A stretch of 64,000 nt of DNA from Kistimonas asteriae (GTDB taxonomy: Bacteria > Pseudomonadota > Gammaproteobacteria > Pseudomonadales > Endozoicomonadaceae): contig NZ_JAEVHF010000009.1 of NCBI RefSeq assembly GCF_018263925.1, forward strand, positions 1 through 64,000, read 5' to 3'. This document shows positions 37,100 through 48,073 of this stretch, in pieces (positions within the stretch are counted from its first letter, which is position 1; the number at the start of each line of letters is the position of its first letter). The position numbers and the translations under genes were made by a program. The notes under the pieces are model-generated. The model was given only the letters and a program-made list of their open reading frames with translations, did not search any database and was not told the origin of the DNA.

Positions 37100-39703
37100 T
37101 TAACTTTCCGCTGCAGTTTCAGCTTCGGCATCCGGTTCCTGAACACCATCATCCACCATGGCAGATTCATCCTCCTCCGGCTCATCCACCCGTTCAACAC
37201 CAACAAGGCGCTCACCGGCAGAGAGACGAATCAGACGAACACCCTGGGTATTACGGCTCATCACCGAAATCTCTTCCACCCGTGTACGTACCAACGTGCC
37301 ATGATCAGAAATCAGCATGATTTCATCACCGTTAGACACCTGTACCGCACCGACCATTGGGCCATTACGGTCATTGCACTGCATGGCAATAACGCCCTGA
37401 CCACCACGTCCGGTCAGACGGAAGTCATTCACGACAGAACGCTTACCATATCCATGTTCGCTGGCAGTGAGAATGTGGGCATCATCATCCGGAATAATCA
37501 GGGAGATCACATGCTGATCTTCAGCAAGACGCATACCCCTGACACCACGGGCGGTTCTTCCCATGGCACGCACATCGGTTTCCTTGAAGCGAATGGCCTT
37601 ACCGCCATTACTGAGCATCATGACATCACGACCACCATCCGTGATGGCTGCGCCAACCAGCATGTCGTCCTCATTCAACTCCAGGGCAATCAGACCGGAA
37701 GAGCGTGGGCGAGAGAACTGCTCCAAAGGTACTTTCTTGACGGTTCCACGCAAGGTAGCCATGAAGACATAATGCCCTTCGGAAAATTCTTCAACCGGCA
37801 ACATGGCAGTGATCTTTTCACCCTCCGCCAACGGCAGGATATTCACCACCGGACGACCACGGGACGTACGACCCGCCTGGGGAATCTCATACACCTTCAG
37901 CCAGTACACCTTACCCTTGCTGGAGAACAACAGGATACGGGTATGGGTATTGGCCACCAGCATATGCTCGACAAAATCTTCTTCTTTGACCGATGCCGCC
38001 GATTTACCACGGCCACCACGACGTTGAGCCTGATACTCCGTCAACGGCGTAGTTTTGGCATAACCCGCGTGGGACAGGGTGACCACCATATCCTCTTCGG
38101 TGATCAGGTCTTCAACGGTCAGATCACGACGGGAACTGGTGATCTCCGTACGACGTTCATCACCAAATTCTGCAACGACTTTCTGCAACTCTTCACGGAT
38201 CACGTTCATAAGACGCTCCGGATCCGCCAGAATCAGACTGAGCTCAGCAATCCTGACCAGCAGCTCCTGATACTCAGTGAGCAGCTTTTCATGCTCAAGG
38301 CCCGTCAGACGGTGCAGCTTCATCTCCAGGATGGCATGTGCCTGCGCAGGTGACAGGTGATAAAGATCTCCCTGAACACCATACACAGACGGCAGATCAT
38401 CAGGACGACAGGCGTTTTCTCCAGCACGCTCGAGCATTTTCTGCACATAGCCTGCATCCCAGCCTTTAGCCATCAGGCGCTCACGCGCCTCCTGAGCAGT
38501 CGGCGAATCCTTGATCATCTGAATGATCGGATCAATATTCGACAGGGCAACCGCAAGACCTTCCAGCAGATGCCCACGCTCACGAGCCTTACGCAGTTCA
38601 TAGACGGTACGACGAGTGACCACTTCGCGGCGATGCCGGACAAACGCTTCGAGCAATTCTTTCAGGTTCAGCGTTTTCGGCCGACCGTCCACCAACGCAA
38701 CAACGTTGATGCCAAATACATTTTCCAACTGGGTCTGGGCATACAGATTGTTCAGTACAACCTCACCCACTTCCCCCCGACGCAATTCGATAACAACCCG
38801 CAAGCCATCCTTGTCGGATTCATCACGAATCTCGGAAATGCCTTCAATCTTGCGTTCCTTTACCAGCTCGGCAATCTTCTCGATCAAACGCGCCTTGTTC
38901 ACCTGGTAAGGAATTTCGTGAATGATAATAACCTGACGCTTACGCTTCGGATCATCCACCACTTCCGCCCTGGAACGGATATAAATACGGCCACGACCGG
39001 TTCGATAAGCCTGAAGAATCCCTGCCTTACCATTGATAATGGCGCCGGTCGGAAAATCCGGACCGGGAATGTAGGCCATCAGGTCATCAACCGTGAGATC
39101 GGGGTTATCAATCAATGCCAGGCAACCGTTGATGACTTCGGTCAGGTTGTGCGGCGGAATATTGGTGGCCATACCGACAGCAATACCGGCAGAACCATTG
39201 ACCAGCAGATTAGGGATACGGGTCGGCATGACCGCCGGGATCTGTTCCGTGCCATCGTAGTTGGGCACGTAATCCACGGTCTCTTTGTCCAGGTCGGACA
39301 ACAGCTCGTGGGAGAGCTTGTCCATGCGTATTTCGGTGTAACGCATGGCTGCCGCCGAGTCACCATCGATGGAACCGAAGTTACCCTGACCATCGACCAG
39401 CGTATAACGCATGGAGAAATCCTGGGCCATGCGCACAATGGTTTCATAGACCGCGGAGTCACCATGGGGATGGTATTTACCGATGACATCACCGACGATA
39501 CGCGCGGACTTCTTGTAGGGTTTGTTCCAGTCGTTACCCAGCTCGCTCATGGCAAACAGCACACGACGATGCACAGGCTTGAGGCCGTCACGGACATCAG
39601 GCAAGGCACGCCCGACGATTACACTCATGGCATAATCGAGATACGACTGTTTCAGCTCGTCTTCGATATTGACCGGAAGAATTTCGTTCGCAGTATCCAC
39701 CAT
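37100..39703 (-). CDS. gyrA: DNA gyrase subunit A
   Basis: 867 residues. Catalytic Tyr122 is in [12 protein letters not shown]. The quinolone-resistance region reads [15 protein letters not shown], with Ser83 and Glu87 in E. coli numbering. The GyrA box QRRGGRGK and six C-terminal beta-pinwheel repeats follow, and the tail is acidic ([14 protein letters not shown]). The enzyme introduces negative supercoils with GyrB. Glu at position 87, instead of Asp, is natural in some genera such as Acinetobacter and is not by itself evidence of resistance. Confidence 0.97.
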   Translation of the reverse strand: MVDTANEILPVNIEDELKQSYLDYAMSVIVGRALPDVRDGLKPVHRRVLFAMSELGNDWNKPYKKSARIVGDVIGKYHPHGDSAVYETIVRMAQDFSMRYTLVDGQGNFGSIDGDSAAAMRYTEIRMDKLSHELLSDLDKETVDYVPNYDGTEQIPAVMPTRIPNLLVNGSAGIAVGMATNIPPHNLTEVINGCLALIDNPDLTVDDLMAYIPGPDFPTGAIINGKAGILQAYRTGRGRIYIRSRAEVVDDPKRKRQVIIIHEIPYQVNKARLIEKIAELVKERKIEGISEIRDESDKDGLRVVIELRRGEVGEVVLNNLYAQTQLENVFGINVVALVDGRPKTLNLKELLEAFVRHRREVVTRRTVYELRKARERGHLLEGLAVALSNIDPIIQMIKDSPTAQEARERLMAKGWDAGYVQKMLERAGENACRPDDLPSVYGVQGDLYHLSPAQAHAILEMKLHRLTGLEHEKLLTEYQELLVRIAELSLILADPERLMNVIREELQKVVAEFGDERRTEITSSRRDLTVEDLITEEDMVVTLSHAGYAKTTPLTEYQAQRRGGRGKSAASVKEEDFVEHMLVANTHTRILLFSSKGKVYWLKVYEIPQAGRTSRGRPVVNILPLAEGEKITAMLPVEEFSEGHYVFMATLRGTVKKVPLEQFSRPRSSGLIALELNEDDMLVGAAITDGGRDVMMLSNGGKAIRFKETDVRAMGRTARGVRGMRLAEDQHVISLIIPDDDAHILTASEHGYGKRSVVNDFRLTGRGGQGVIAMQCNDRNGPMVGAVQVSNGDEIMLISDHGTLVRTRVEEISVMSRNTQGVRLIRLSAGERLVGVERVDEPEEDESAMVDDGVQEPDAEAETAAES

Positions 39704-40216
39704 AAACGCCCAATATTCCTTGCTACAGATGACCCGCCGGACAGATCCTGCCCTCTCCTGAAAGAGTCCAGGACAACAGGCGCAAACGAACCCCTTGTCC
39801 GGTTGCTGCCCGGCTTATAGCCAGACAAACCTGCCTGATCGACCAACGGTATCGGGAAGCGATGTAAAAGTCAGTGCCCAAAAGCCTGCTGACGAACATA
39901 TACGGCTATCCAGCTCGCCTGAACACCGACAACTTCCAATGATTTGATAAACTCCGGCATGATACCACAGGCTGATTAGTGCATCACCAAAAATACCGGC
40001 ATAAATCTGCCTACATAGCCTCGTAACAATTGGCCATACCCCCTACCACTCCCGGCATCACACCGCCATCAGCGCACGCTATCGCCTTGTGACCCACACA
40101 TAGACAGATATACCCGGAAAAAGAATTTCCGACGGTCACGCCTGCCAAAAAATACGATATGATGCAGCCAAACAGTAGAAAGACTGCAAGTCTATACCGC
40201 CTGACAGGATTCCCTG
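39704..40216. promoter_or_regulatory. Divergent region between gyrA and the deaminase operon
   Basis: 513 bases without a supported gene. It must contain both promoters. A TATGAT at 40156-40161 could be a -10 box for the plus-strand operon, but a matching -35 is not evident. Short open frames here lack any recognisable product or ribosome binding site. Confidence 0.4.
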
Positions 40217-41560
40217 ATGACACAGAACGCCTCACACAGCATCAAGCAGGTCGACACCCTGATCCACGCCCGCTGGGTTATTCCGCTCAACACCAACCGG
40301 GACATACTGGAGCATTACAGCCTTGCCATACAGGGCGACAGCATCATCGACATCCTGCCAACCGCAGATGCACCCGGCCGCTATCAGGCCACCCAGGAAC
40401 ACCACCTGGATCGTCACGCCCTGATCCCCGGCTTTATCAACGCCCATGGCCACGCCGCCATGTCGCTGTTCCGCGGACTAGCCGACGACCTGCCACTGAT
40501 GGACTGGCTGAACAACCATATCTGGCCTGCCGAAGGCCGCTGGGTGAGCGAAGAATTTGTCCATGACGGCACCCGACTAGCCATCGCCGAGATGATCCGC
40601 TGCGGCACGACCACCTACAGTGACAACTACTTTTATCCTGACGCATCAGCCACTGCCGCCAACAATGCCGGCATGCGGGCCCAGATTGTCTTCCCCATCC
40701 TGGATTTCCCCACCACATGGGGGAAGGATGCCGACGACTACATCGAAAAAGGTCTGGCGACACACGACAAGTTCCGTAACCACTCCCTGGTCCGGGTTGG
40801 CTTTGGCCCCCACGCCCCCTACACCGTTAGCGACGAACCCCTGAAAAAAATCGCCACACTGGCCGAACAGCTCGATCTACCGGTTCAAATGCACATCCAT
40901 GAAAGCGCCGACGAAATCAATCAAGCCATGGAGAAGGATGGCCGCCGTCCGATCCAGCGCCTGGCCGACATTGGTTTCCTCTCACCGCGTCTACAATGCG
41001 TCCACATGACACAGATGAATGAAGCGGACTACCAGCTGATTGCTCGCAACGGATGCCACGTGGTGCACTGCCCGGAATCCAACCTCAAGCTGGCCAGCGG
41101 CTTCATGCCTCTCGACAGAATGCAACAGGAAGGTATCAACGTCGCCCTGGGCACCGACGGCTGCGCCAGCAACAATGACCTGGACATGCTGGGTGAAATG
41201 CGTACCGCCGCCCTGCTGGCCAAAGCGGTAGGCCATAACGCCACCGCCCTCAGCGCCCAGGAAGCCCTGGCGGCTGCCACCATCAACGGTGCCCGCGCGA
41301 TGGGCATTGATGAGCAGGTTGGTTCACTGGAAAACGGCAAGCTGGCAGATATGGCGGCATTCGCGCTGGATGACATTGAAAATTACCCGCTCTACAACCC
41401 GGTTTCCCAGCTGGTGTACACCGCAAGCCGCAACCAGGCCACCCACGTTTGGGTCAACGGTCGCTTGCTGATGGACAATCGCCGCCTGACCACACTGGAT
41501 GAATCCTTCCTGATTGAGAATGCCCGCCAGTGGCAACAAAAGATTACCGAGCGCGCATAA
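40217..41560 (+). CDS. mtaD: Methylthioadenosine/S-adenosylhomocysteine deaminase-type amidohydrolase (TRZ/ATZ family)
   Basis: 447 residues. Metal-dependent amidohydrolase with the HxH motif in [16 protein letters not shown] and further ligand His in [19 protein letters not shown] and the Asp in [14 protein letters not shown] complete the site. The family includes enzymes that deaminate 5'-methylthioadenosine or S-adenosylhomocysteine to the inosine forms. It stands first in a conserved operon with ubiG, mupP and yciK, as in Pseudomonas. Recycling of methyl-transfer by-products fits its closeness to a methyltransferase gene, but the substrate is inferred from family. Confidence 0.85.
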   Translation: MTQNASHSIKQVDTLIHARWVIPLNTNRDILEHYSLAIQGDSIIDILPTADAPGRYQATQEHHLDRHALIPGFINAHGHAAMSLFRGLADDLPLMDWLNNHIWPAEGRWVSEEFVHDGTRLAIAEMIRCGTTTYSDNYFYPDASATAANNAGMRAQIVFPILDFPTTWGKDADDYIEKGLATHDKFRNHSLVRVGFGPHAPYTVSDEPLKKIATLAEQLDLPVQMHIHESADEINQAMEKDGRRPIQRLADIGFLSPRLQCVHMTQMNEADYQLIARNGCHVVHCPESNLKLASGFMPLDRMQQEGINVALGTDGCASNNDLDMLGEMRTAALLAKAVGHNATALSAQEALAAATINGARAMGIDEQVGSLENGKLADMAAFALDDIENYPLYNPVSQLVYTASRNQATHVWVNGRLLMDNRRLTTLDESFLIENARQWQQKITERA

Positions 41561-41571
41561 GGGACCCACGT

Positions 41572-42291
41572 ATGACCGAGGAACGCTACAACGCCAACGT
41601 TGACCGCGATGAAATCGCCAAGTTCGAAGCCCTGGCCAGCCGCTGGTGGGATCGTGAAAGCGAGTTCAAACCGCTGCACGCGATCAACCCGCTACGCCTC
41701 AACTACATCGACGAGAAGGTCGGCCTTGCCGGCAAGACGGTCCTGGATGTCGGCTGTGGCGGCGGCATCCTCAGCGAATCGATGGCTCTCCGGGGCGCCA
41801 CTGTGACTGGCATCGACATGGGAGAAGCCCCCCTTGCCGTAGCCCGCCTGCACAGCCTCGAAACCGGCGTAGAAGTGAACTACCAGCGCATCACGGCCGA
41901 ACAGCTGGCGGATGAGCAACCCGCCAGCTTTGATGCGGTGACCTGCCTCGAAATGCTGGAACATGTCCCGGACCCGGGCAAGATCATCGATGCCTGCGCA
42001 CGCCTGGTGAAACCGGGCGGGCACGTTTTCTTTGCCACCCTCAACCGGACGCACAAATCCTGGCTTTTCGCCATTGTCGGCGCTGAATACATCCTGAAAC
42101 TGCTCCCCAAGGGAACACACGAGCATAATAAATTTATTCGCCCGCACGAACTTGCAGGCTGGTGTCGCAGCGCCGGACTTGATATAAGACATATGACAGG
42201 TATGGTCTATAACCCGCTGACCAACGTTTACCGACTGAAAGAGCAGGATCTGGACGTGAACTATCTGGTCCACACCTGTAAACAACCATAA
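41572..42291 (+). CDS. ubiG: Ubiquinone biosynthesis O-methyltransferase UbiG
   Basis: 239 residues. The UbiG signature is [19 protein letters not shown], motif I is [13 protein letters not shown], and [11 protein letters not shown] follows. It performs both O-methylations of ubiquinone synthesis at the membrane. The start is the ATG at 41572, preceded by AAGGGA at ideal spacing; an earlier frame opening at 41530 overlaps the deaminase gene and lacks similarity. Twelve bases separate it from the upstream stop. Confidence 0.95.
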   Translation: MTEERYNANVDRDEIAKFEALASRWWDRESEFKPLHAINPLRLNYIDEKVGLAGKTVLDVGCGGGILSESMALRGATVTGIDMGEAPLAVARLHSLETGVEVNYQRITAEQLADEQPASFDAVTCLEMLEHVPDPGKIIDACARLVKPGGHVFFATLNRTHKSWLFAIVGAEYILKLLPKGTHEHNKFIRPHELAGWCRSAGLDIRHMTGMVYNPLTNVYRLKEQDLDVNYLVHTCKQP

Positions 42292-42379
42292 ACGGTCAAC
42301 GTGTCAACGCGTAAAACACCGGACAACCGATGGGTTCTCAGCCAGACCACTGCAGGCCCATCGTTTATAAAGAACGAGA

Positions 42380-43096
42380 ATGGACGAACTTCTGGATACC
42401 AACGATATCAACGCCGTTCTGTTTGACCTGGACGGCACATTACTCGACACCGCCGACGATTTCATCCATGTCCTGAACGCCATGCTGGCGGAAGACAATC
42501 GACCTCCTCTACCGTCCCCCATTATCCGGGCGAATGTGTCAAATGGCTCCCGGGCCATGGTAACACTCGCCTATGGACTGACCGAGTCAGCACCGGACTT
42601 TACGGCTTACCGTAACCGTTTTCTTGAGCGGTACGCCCTTCACATCGAAGACCTGCAGCGCGCCTCAACCCCCTCGTTGTATACCGGCATTCCTGAGCTG
42701 CTGACTGCGATAGAAGCCCACAACCTGCCCTGGGGCATTGTCACCAACAAGCCCCGCCACCTGGCCGAACCGCTACTGGAGCAGCTGCAACTCGGCCGGC
42801 GCAGCAGCGCTCTGGTTTGTCCGGATGATGTCCGGCGCAGCAAGCCGGACCCTGAATCACTATGGCTGGCCTGCGAACAGCTGGACTGTGAGGCCAGCCG
42901 CTGCATTTACATCGGGGATCACAAGCGAGACATTGATGCAGGACGGAGCGCCGGCATGACAACCATCGCCGCCCTGTACGGTTTCATCCCGGATACAGAC
43001 GACCCTCTGGACTGGGCGGCCGACTACAATGCTGAGCAACCCGACCATATCCTCGAATGGCTTGATGACATTTGCTGGCAACTCCCTGCCCAGTGA
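42380..43096 (+). CDS. mupP: HAD-family phosphatase, N-acetylmuramic acid 6-phosphate phosphatase-like
   Basis: 238 residues. HAD motif I is LFDLDGTLLDTADDF, motif II is VTNKP, and motifs III/IV are KPDPESL and IGDHKRDIDAGRSAG. It was once called Gph (phosphoglycolate phosphatase). In Pseudomonas the orthologue next to ubiG and yciK is MupP, which dephosphorylates MurNAc-6-phosphate in peptidoglycan recycling. The assignment to MupP depends on this neighbourhood; Gph remains possible. Confidence 0.85.
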   Translation: MDELLDTNDINAVLFDLDGTLLDTADDFIHVLNAMLAEDNRPPLPSPIIRANVSNGSRAMVTLAYGLTESAPDFTAYRNRFLERYALHIEDLQRASTPSLYTGIPELLTAIEAHNLPWGIVTNKPRHLAEPLLEQLQLGRRSSALVCPDDVRRSKPDPESLWLACEQLDCEASRCIYIGDHKRDIDAGRSAGMTTIAALYGFIPDTDDPLDWAADYNAEQPDHILEWLDDICWQLPAQ

Positions 43097-43158
43097 ACAA
43101 TCCAATCCGCCAGGATGAAACGCACTTTATTCAGTTATTTGGACGCAGTCAGGACACC

Positions 43159-43944
43159 ATGCCACAACAGCACCGTAACGAAGAAAACGTCATAACCACC
43201 GCTGCCAGCGAGTACGCAGCACCGCAGGATCTACTAAAAGGCAAGATCATTCTGGTGACCGGGGCTGGCGCCGGCATCGGCAAAGCCGCCGCGCTGACAT
43301 TTGCACGCCATGGCGCCACTGTCATCCTGCTGGGCCGCACAACTGAAAAGCTGGAAACGGTATATGACATTATCGAAGAAAACGGCTGGCCTCAGGCTGC
43401 CATCTATCCCATGAACCTGGAAGGTGCGGCCATACATGATTACGAAACCATGGCGGCCACCATCGAGAAAGAGTTTGGACAGCTCCATGGCCTCCTGCAC
43501 AATGCAGGATTACTCGGCAAACTGGGCCCCCTGTCACAATATGACCCGGATATGTGGCAACGCGTCATGCAGGTGAACGTCAACGCTGAATTCATGATGA
43601 CCCAGGCACTCCTGCCGGTCATGCGGGAATCCGGCCTTGCGTCCATCCTTTTCACCACGTCAAACGTTGGCCATAAGGGTCGCGCCAACTGGGGCGCTTA
43701 TGCGGTCTCAAAATTCGCCACTGAAGGCCTGATGCAGACACTGGCAGATGAAGAAGAAGGTATCAGCCAGGTTCGCGTCAACTGCATCAATCCCGGCCGC
43801 GTCCGTACCGCCATGCGGGCTGGCGCCTATCCCGGAGAAGACCCGATGACGCTGAAGGCGCCTGAAGAGATCATGGCGGCTTACCTTTATCTGATGGGTG
43901 ATGACAGTCAAAAGGTCAATGGTCAAACCGTTAATGCCCAATAA
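43159..43944 (+). CDS. yciK: YciK-family short-chain dehydrogenase
   Basis: 261 residues. The classical SDR nucleotide motif is VTGAGAGIGKAAALTFARHG, NNAG is replaced by LLHNAGLLG, and the catalytic pair is in WGAYAVSKFATEG. The substrate of YciK is not established. The start is set at ATG 43159, preceded by AGGACACC; a frame opening at 43072 inside mupP is unlikely. It closes the mtaD-ubiG-mupP-yciK operon. Confidence 0.9.
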   Translation: MPQQHRNEENVITTAASEYAAPQDLLKGKIILVTGAGAGIGKAAALTFARHGATVILLGRTTEKLETVYDIIEENGWPQAAIYPMNLEGAAIHDYETMAATIEKEFGQLHGLLHNAGLLGKLGPLSQYDPDMWQRVMQVNVNAEFMMTQALLPVMRESGLASILFTTSNVGHKGRANWGAYAVSKFATEGLMQTLADEEEGISQVRVNCINPGRVRTAMRAGAYPGEDPMTLKAPEEIMAAYLYLMGDDSQKVNGQTVNAQ

Positions 43945-44010
43945 TGGGTGACCTGTGGCAGGCCACGCCACCCACACTCAGCCTGCCACGTCTCCTTATT
44001 TCCTGACACC

Positions 44011-44874
44011 TCAGAAACAAGGCAAGGATAAGTGTCCGTGCCTCGCGCGCCAACTGCCCCCCTGATACTCCAGAATATACGTCCCTCTTACCGGCGCCAC
44101 GGAAAACCTTTCCCCTGTCGATGCATATTCCTTTTCCAGTAGGATGTCAGTACTCAGACAGGCATAGTCGCCGCCTAAAAATACCACTGGATTCTGAAAG
44201 TGCATATCTATCCTCACATCACGCAACCGCTCCTGACCAAAATCGACTATCTGCTGCCGTGAACACATCGCCGAACAGTCAACAATAGGCCAGCATAAAA
44301 GGTTGTCATCCTGAACCCATAACTCACTGACCAGCTTTTCAATTTCCTTATTCCTCACTGCATCAGTACACTGTTGCAACCAGGCCTGAAATGGCTCCAA
44401 TTGCTGCCCTTCAGCGCGGCACGACGCTTTATTAATCATTTCAGAGCGAACAGGTATAGGCTTGTAAGGCTTGATCACAGCAGGATCCCAGGCTACAGAC
44501 CAGTGACCATGGCGTATCTGCCAACTATCTACCTGATTCTCAAGGTACCAGGTCACACGAATATTATTGAAACTGCTCTCACGACCATCACGGTAAACAA
44601 TGGTCTTATCCGTTAAATAAGTCAGACAGGCAATTTGCTCGTCACCAAAGAACCACTTATCTCTTTCAGCAACGATCTGAATGTTCGCAATATTACGCAT
44701 TTTTTCAGATGCCACCGACTCAAGTCGGCCAACCGACATGAAATTATCGTCCGGCTCCAGCGACCAGCCAGTGATATCATCCCGGGCATTCAATGCCATT
44801 ACATCTTCGCAGGAACATGTCGTGACGCTACGATTAAAAGCTTGGATAAACGTATCCAACGACGACAAAGTCAT
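44011..44874 (-). CDS. Protein with two NTF2/SnoaL-like halves, function unknown
   Basis: About 287 residues without signal peptide or membrane segments. The two halves look like tandem NTF2-like domains. Each starts with a helical segment (LDTFIQAFNRSVTT; FQAWLQQCTDAVRN) and ends with the same pattern, WQIRHGHWSV in the first and WRARHGHLSL in the second. Between lie paired strand segments (KTIVYRDGRESSFNNIRVTW; FSVAPVRGTYILEY). Such folds act as ketosteroid-isomerase-like enzymes or ligand-binding modules. No catalytic assignment is possible. The gene stands alone, convergent with yciK, with ATG 44874 chosen. Confidence 0.6.
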   Translation of the reverse strand: MTLSSLDTFIQAFNRSVTTCSCEDVMALNARDDITGWSLEPDDNFMSVGRLESVASEKMRNIANIQIVAERDKWFFGDEQIACLTYLTDKTIVYRDGRESSFNNIRVTWYLENQVDSWQIRHGHWSVAWDPAVIKPYKPIPVRSEMINKASCRAEGQQLEPFQAWLQQCTDAVRNKEIEKLVSELWVQDDNLLCWPIVDCSAMCSRQQIVDFGQERLRDVRIDMHFQNPVVFLGGDYACLSTDILLEKEYASTGERFSVAPVRGTYILEYQGGSWRARHGHLSLPCF

Positions 44875-45056
44875 ACCTTTTCTCACACCGCAGTACAGAA
44901 AAGATAACCATAGCCTTGATCAGCGTTTGGATGTGTAAAAAGCACAGGGAACATCACTGCAACCTCGCCCGGCTCACGTGATATGCCTGAATCCGCTCAA
45001 TTAATCGGTCCAACAAACTTAAGGGGAGTTATTGCGGACGTGACGCCACAGGCCTT

Positions 45057-45078
45057 GGCGGGAAGCGCCAGCCCCGCC
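45057..45078 (-). other. GC-rich hairpin downstream of nfi
   Basis: GGCGGG (45057-45062) pairs with CCCGCC (45073-45078) with a ten-base loop. It lies downstream of the endonuclease V gene. No U-tract follows, so whether it terminates transcription is unclear. Confidence 0.3.
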
Positions 45079-45113
45079 TCTTGTCGCAGTTCGCTAGAAA
45101 TGCATTTTAATCA

Positions 45114-45800
45114 TCACTGATCATGAATATCCCTGAGCCTTCTCATAAACGATGGGCGTCTTGAGGCAATTCCATCAGCCCAGCGTATAGGCTCAGGTAA
45201 ACGGTAACGGGGCGCTGCCTGCTGCACCAACTTAAGGGCTGTATCCAAGTCTATCTTATGCCCAATAGAGACATAGACCGGTTTTACATTGGTGCGGGTT
45301 CTCAATACCTTGCCAATGCACTCTCCCTCATCCAGCAATGGCATACTGGCACCGGGTTCATTGCTCACGTCCTCATGCTGACCACACAATCGGGACTTAC
45401 CAACACCAATGGTTGGCAAACCAGACAGCACGCCAAAATGACTGGCCACACCAAACCGGCGAGGATGGGCAATCCCCTGCCCATCACAAAACACAAGATC
45501 AGGGGTCAACCGTAATTCCCCAAGGGCTTTGAGTAGTGCCGGGCATTCACGGAAAGAGAGCAGGCCAGGAATATACGGCATGACCGTTGGCAAACGGGCG
45601 ACTGAATAGTCCATAAATGCCAACGAAGGCCAGCTGAGCACAACTAATACTGCACGAGTCACCGCTCCCTGCGCCTCAAACCCGACATCAGCACCTGCAA
45701 CACAACGTAAGGGCGGCAACCGGTTTTCACGAATAACACACCGTGACCACGATATCTGAAGTTCACGCGCCGCCGATGGATCACCCGTCCATTGAGGCAT
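45114..45800 (-). CDS. nfi: Endonuclease V
   Basis: About 228 residues. It cleaves DNA next to deoxyinosine, in repair of deaminated adenine. Recognisable blocks are VAGADVGFEAQG (first catalytic Asp), PYIPGLLSFRECPALL (wedge region), LVFCDGQGIAHPRRFG and TIGVGKSRL. NVKPVYVSIGHKIDLDTAL follows. Start codons at 45800, 45830 (ATG) and 45836 (TTG) are all possible; 45800 gives the N-terminus most like the family. It is a single gene between the NTF2-like gene and the Cpx-like pair. Confidence 0.93.
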   Translation of the reverse strand: MPQWTGDPSAARELQISWSRCVIRENRLPPLRCVAGADVGFEAQGAVTRAVLVVLSWPSLAFMDYSVARLPTVMPYIPGLLSFRECPALLKALGELRLTPDLVFCDGQGIAHPRRFGVASHFGVLSGLPTIGVGKSRLCGQHEDVSNEPGASMPLLDEGECIGKVLRTRTNVKPVYVSIGHKIDLDTALKLVQQAAPRYRLPEPIRWADGIASRRPSFMRRLRDIHDQ

Positions 45801-45923
45801 CACGTCATCATTACCGCACAAAATAGTCATCAGCAATGTACCGGCGAGGTTGGTTTCTGCCGGTTCAGCTTATCAGAGAAATGAAAAACAGGCGCCTGAC
45901 CGACGCATTGAGGCGCGAAGCTG

Positions 45924-47384
45924 TCAGCTATTAACCGGTAAGAAGATAGTAATTTCCAGACCCGGAACAACATTACGGGCAGAGATTGTACCGCCATGAC
46001 CTTCAACGGCCGCCCGTGCAATCGCCATCCCTAATCCACTGCCACTGTTATCACCGCCGCGGGTTTCATCAACCCGATAGAATGGCTCAAAAAGATGATT
46101 AACCGCATCATTGGGTACACCTGGACCGTAGTCGCGTACGGTCAGCGTAATAGCCTCCTGGGCTTTGACCAGAGAAACATTGATAGCCGATTCTTCCGGG
46201 GCAAACCGGATGGCATTACGAATAATGTTTTCAACCGCACTGGACAACCAGTTTTTGTTACCCTGAACCGTACATTCATCACAGTGAATCAGCTCAACGG
46301 AACGGTTTTTGGCACCTGCTTCAAAATCCGCATCCTCAACCAGCATTTTTACCGTATCATGCAGCCGGAAGGATTCTGCCTGCTCGGTTGAAGTGGCTGT
46401 CAGCATCTTGGACCAGAGGATAATACGCCCGATCATCTCATCCAGGCGACCAATTTCCCGCTCAATACGGTCATGCTCAAGCTCAGCCTGGCCAATGGTT
46501 TTATTACGCGCCAGAGCCAGCGACAACTGCAACCGGGTCAGCGGTGAGCGCAGCTCATGAGACACATTACGCAACAGCTGCAGCTTATGCTGATCCAGTC
46601 GCTCCAGTTGCTCCGCCATCACATCAAAATCTCGCCCAAGTTCACCAAATTCATCATGTCGTTTGCACACAACCCGCCCGACACGGGCCGATAAATCACC
46701 ATTGGCAATAAGACCAACCGCATTCTGCAAGTTACGCAACGGCCTCACCAGATAAAGCGTCAAAATCAGACAGAGCAACACACTGACCAGCAAAGCGGTC
46801 CAGACATAGCCCGGATGGCTTCGGGTGATACTCTCTACACGGGAAAACAGGTACCTTGGCCGCTTCTTCACCATAAAGAAGGAGTAATCTTCAGAGCGCA
46901 GACGCACAGTGGCCGGCCCAACGATAACCTGCCCCTCCGTTAGACGGATTTCAGGCGTCGAACCGGGCGCCATTTCAAATACCGTTTTCCTGACTTTCCT
47001 GAGCGGGTAGCGCCCAAGACTGATCAAGCGCCCATCACCGGATACCAACACCAGGTAGGTATACGACGACAAAGGCATGGCACGACTGACCTTCTCCAGC
47101 ACATCAATCGGTGCACTGTTATAGAAGCCAGCCCGATCAACCATCAGCGACTTGCTCTGCAACTCTTCGAGCAATGCCCGGCGCTCTGGAAGAAAATCAC
47201 CGGGTTCTACGGTATACAACAGCGTTAAAATAACCGCTGTGACAAGGACGCAGGTACCCAGCCAGAACCACAGGAATATCTTCCAGTAGATTCGATACCA
47301 GATACGCAGAAAAAAAGTACGGACGGCTTTGAGGAAAGCCCCAGGCTTGTTTAACATTGGCGGATGCTTGTCACCGGAAGTCAT
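45924..47384 (-). CDS. CpxA-like sensor histidine kinase
   Basis: 486 residues. An N-terminal membrane segment (about 38-60) is followed by a periplasmic domain and a second membrane segment near 195-215. A HAMP linker comes next (VRPLRNLQNAVGLIANGDLS). The phospho-accepting H-box NVSHELRSPLTRLQLSLAL has His near residue 275. N-box NIIRNAIRFAP and G-boxes DYGPGVP and SGSGLGMAIARA complete the kinase. The H-box is closest to CpxA. It overlaps the regulator gene by four bases (ATGA). No CpxP gene is adjacent. A role in envelope stress sensing is inferred from family. Confidence 0.87.
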   Translation of the reverse strand: MTSGDKHPPMLNKPGAFLKAVRTFFLRIWYRIYWKIFLWFWLGTCVLVTAVILTLLYTVEPGDFLPERRALLEELQSKSLMVDRAGFYNSAPIDVLEKVSRAMPLSSYTYLVLVSGDGRLISLGRYPLRKVRKTVFEMAPGSTPEIRLTEGQVIVGPATVRLRSEDYSFFMVKKRPRYLFSRVESITRSHPGYVWTALLVSVLLCLILTLYLVRPLRNLQNAVGLIANGDLSARVGRVVCKRHDEFGELGRDFDVMAEQLERLDQHKLQLLRNVSHELRSPLTRLQLSLALARNKTIGQAELEHDRIEREIGRLDEMIGRIILWSKMLTATSTEQAESFRLHDTVKMLVEDADFEAGAKNRSVELIHCDECTVQGNKNWLSSAVENIIRNAIRFAPEESAINVSLVKAQEAITLTVRDYGPGVPNDAVNHLFEPFYRVDETRGGDNSGSGLGMAIARAAVEGHGGTISARNVVPGLEITIFLPVNS

Positions 47385-48073
47385 TCACCAATATAAAAAT
47401 ATCCGGAACCTCTCACGGTCTTCAGCCTGGGACGACCATCGGGCTTATTGCCAATCTTGCGACGCAGGTTACTGACGTGCATATCAATGGCACGATCGAA
47501 CGGTTCGAGCCGACGGCTGAGCGCAGTCTGGGTCAACTCATCACGCGTCACCAGCTCACCGGCTTTCTCGATCAGTGTTTTGAGGACGATGAACTCCGTC
47601 GCGGTCACATCCAGCAAATCGTCTGACACATAGACTTCATGATTGGCCAGGTTCAGCGTCAGATCATCGATCTCCAGCTGTTTTTTACGCGATGTCGTCT
47701 TTTCCGGCTCTATCTGGGTACGCCGCAGGATCGCTTTCATCCGCGCCACCAGCTCACGGTGCTTGTAAGGCTTCGGTAGATAATCATCTGCACCGATTTC
47801 CAGACCGACGATCCGGTCCACATCATCACCACGTGCTGTCAGCATCAATACCGGCGTCTGGCTCCGCTGCCGGATGGTACGGAGCACCTCAAACCCATTC
47901 AGTTTGGGCAGGGTCACATCCAGTAGCACCAGCTCATACTCACCCGTCAGCGCTGCCTCTACGCCAGCCGCACCATCATGAACCGCGGTTACATTGAATC
48001 CTTCCGTACCGAGCAATTCGACCAGGAGTTCACACAGTTCGATATCGTCGTCTACCAGCAGTATTTTGGTCAT
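47381..48073 (-). CDS. CpxR-like response regulator
   Basis: 230 residues of the OmpR/PhoB class. The receiver has Asp8/Asp9, phosphorylation site Asp52 (ELVLLDVTLP) and LPKPYKHRELVARM. The winged-helix domain contains RRLEPFDRAIDMHVSNLRRK, nearly identical to CpxR. It is likely phosphorylated by the neighbouring kinase. It is divergent from the RND pump operon across a 541-base region holding a CpxR-box-like repeat, so control of both itself and the pump is plausible. Confidence 0.9.
   Translation of the reverse strand: MTKILLVDDDIELCELLVELLGTEGFNVTAVHDGAAGVEAALTGEYELVLLDVTLPKLNGFEVLRTIRQRSQTPVLMLTARGDDVDRIVGLEIGADDYLPKPYKHRELVARMKAILRRTQIEPEKTTSRKKQLEIDDLTLNLANHEVYVSDDLLDVTATEFIVLKTLIEKAGELVTRDELTQTALSRRLEPFDRAIDMHVSNLRRKIGNKPDGRPRLKTVRGSGYFYIGE

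Noticed and set aside
38357..39820. Very long open frame (487 codons) antisense to gyrA
   Set aside because: It covers the gyrA coding region on the other strand, has no matching family and is rich in residues typical of reverse-frame translation.
40011..40235. 74-codon minus-strand open frame upstream of gyrA
   Set aside because: It overlaps the deaminase start, has no recognisable product and probably lies in the gyrA promoter region.
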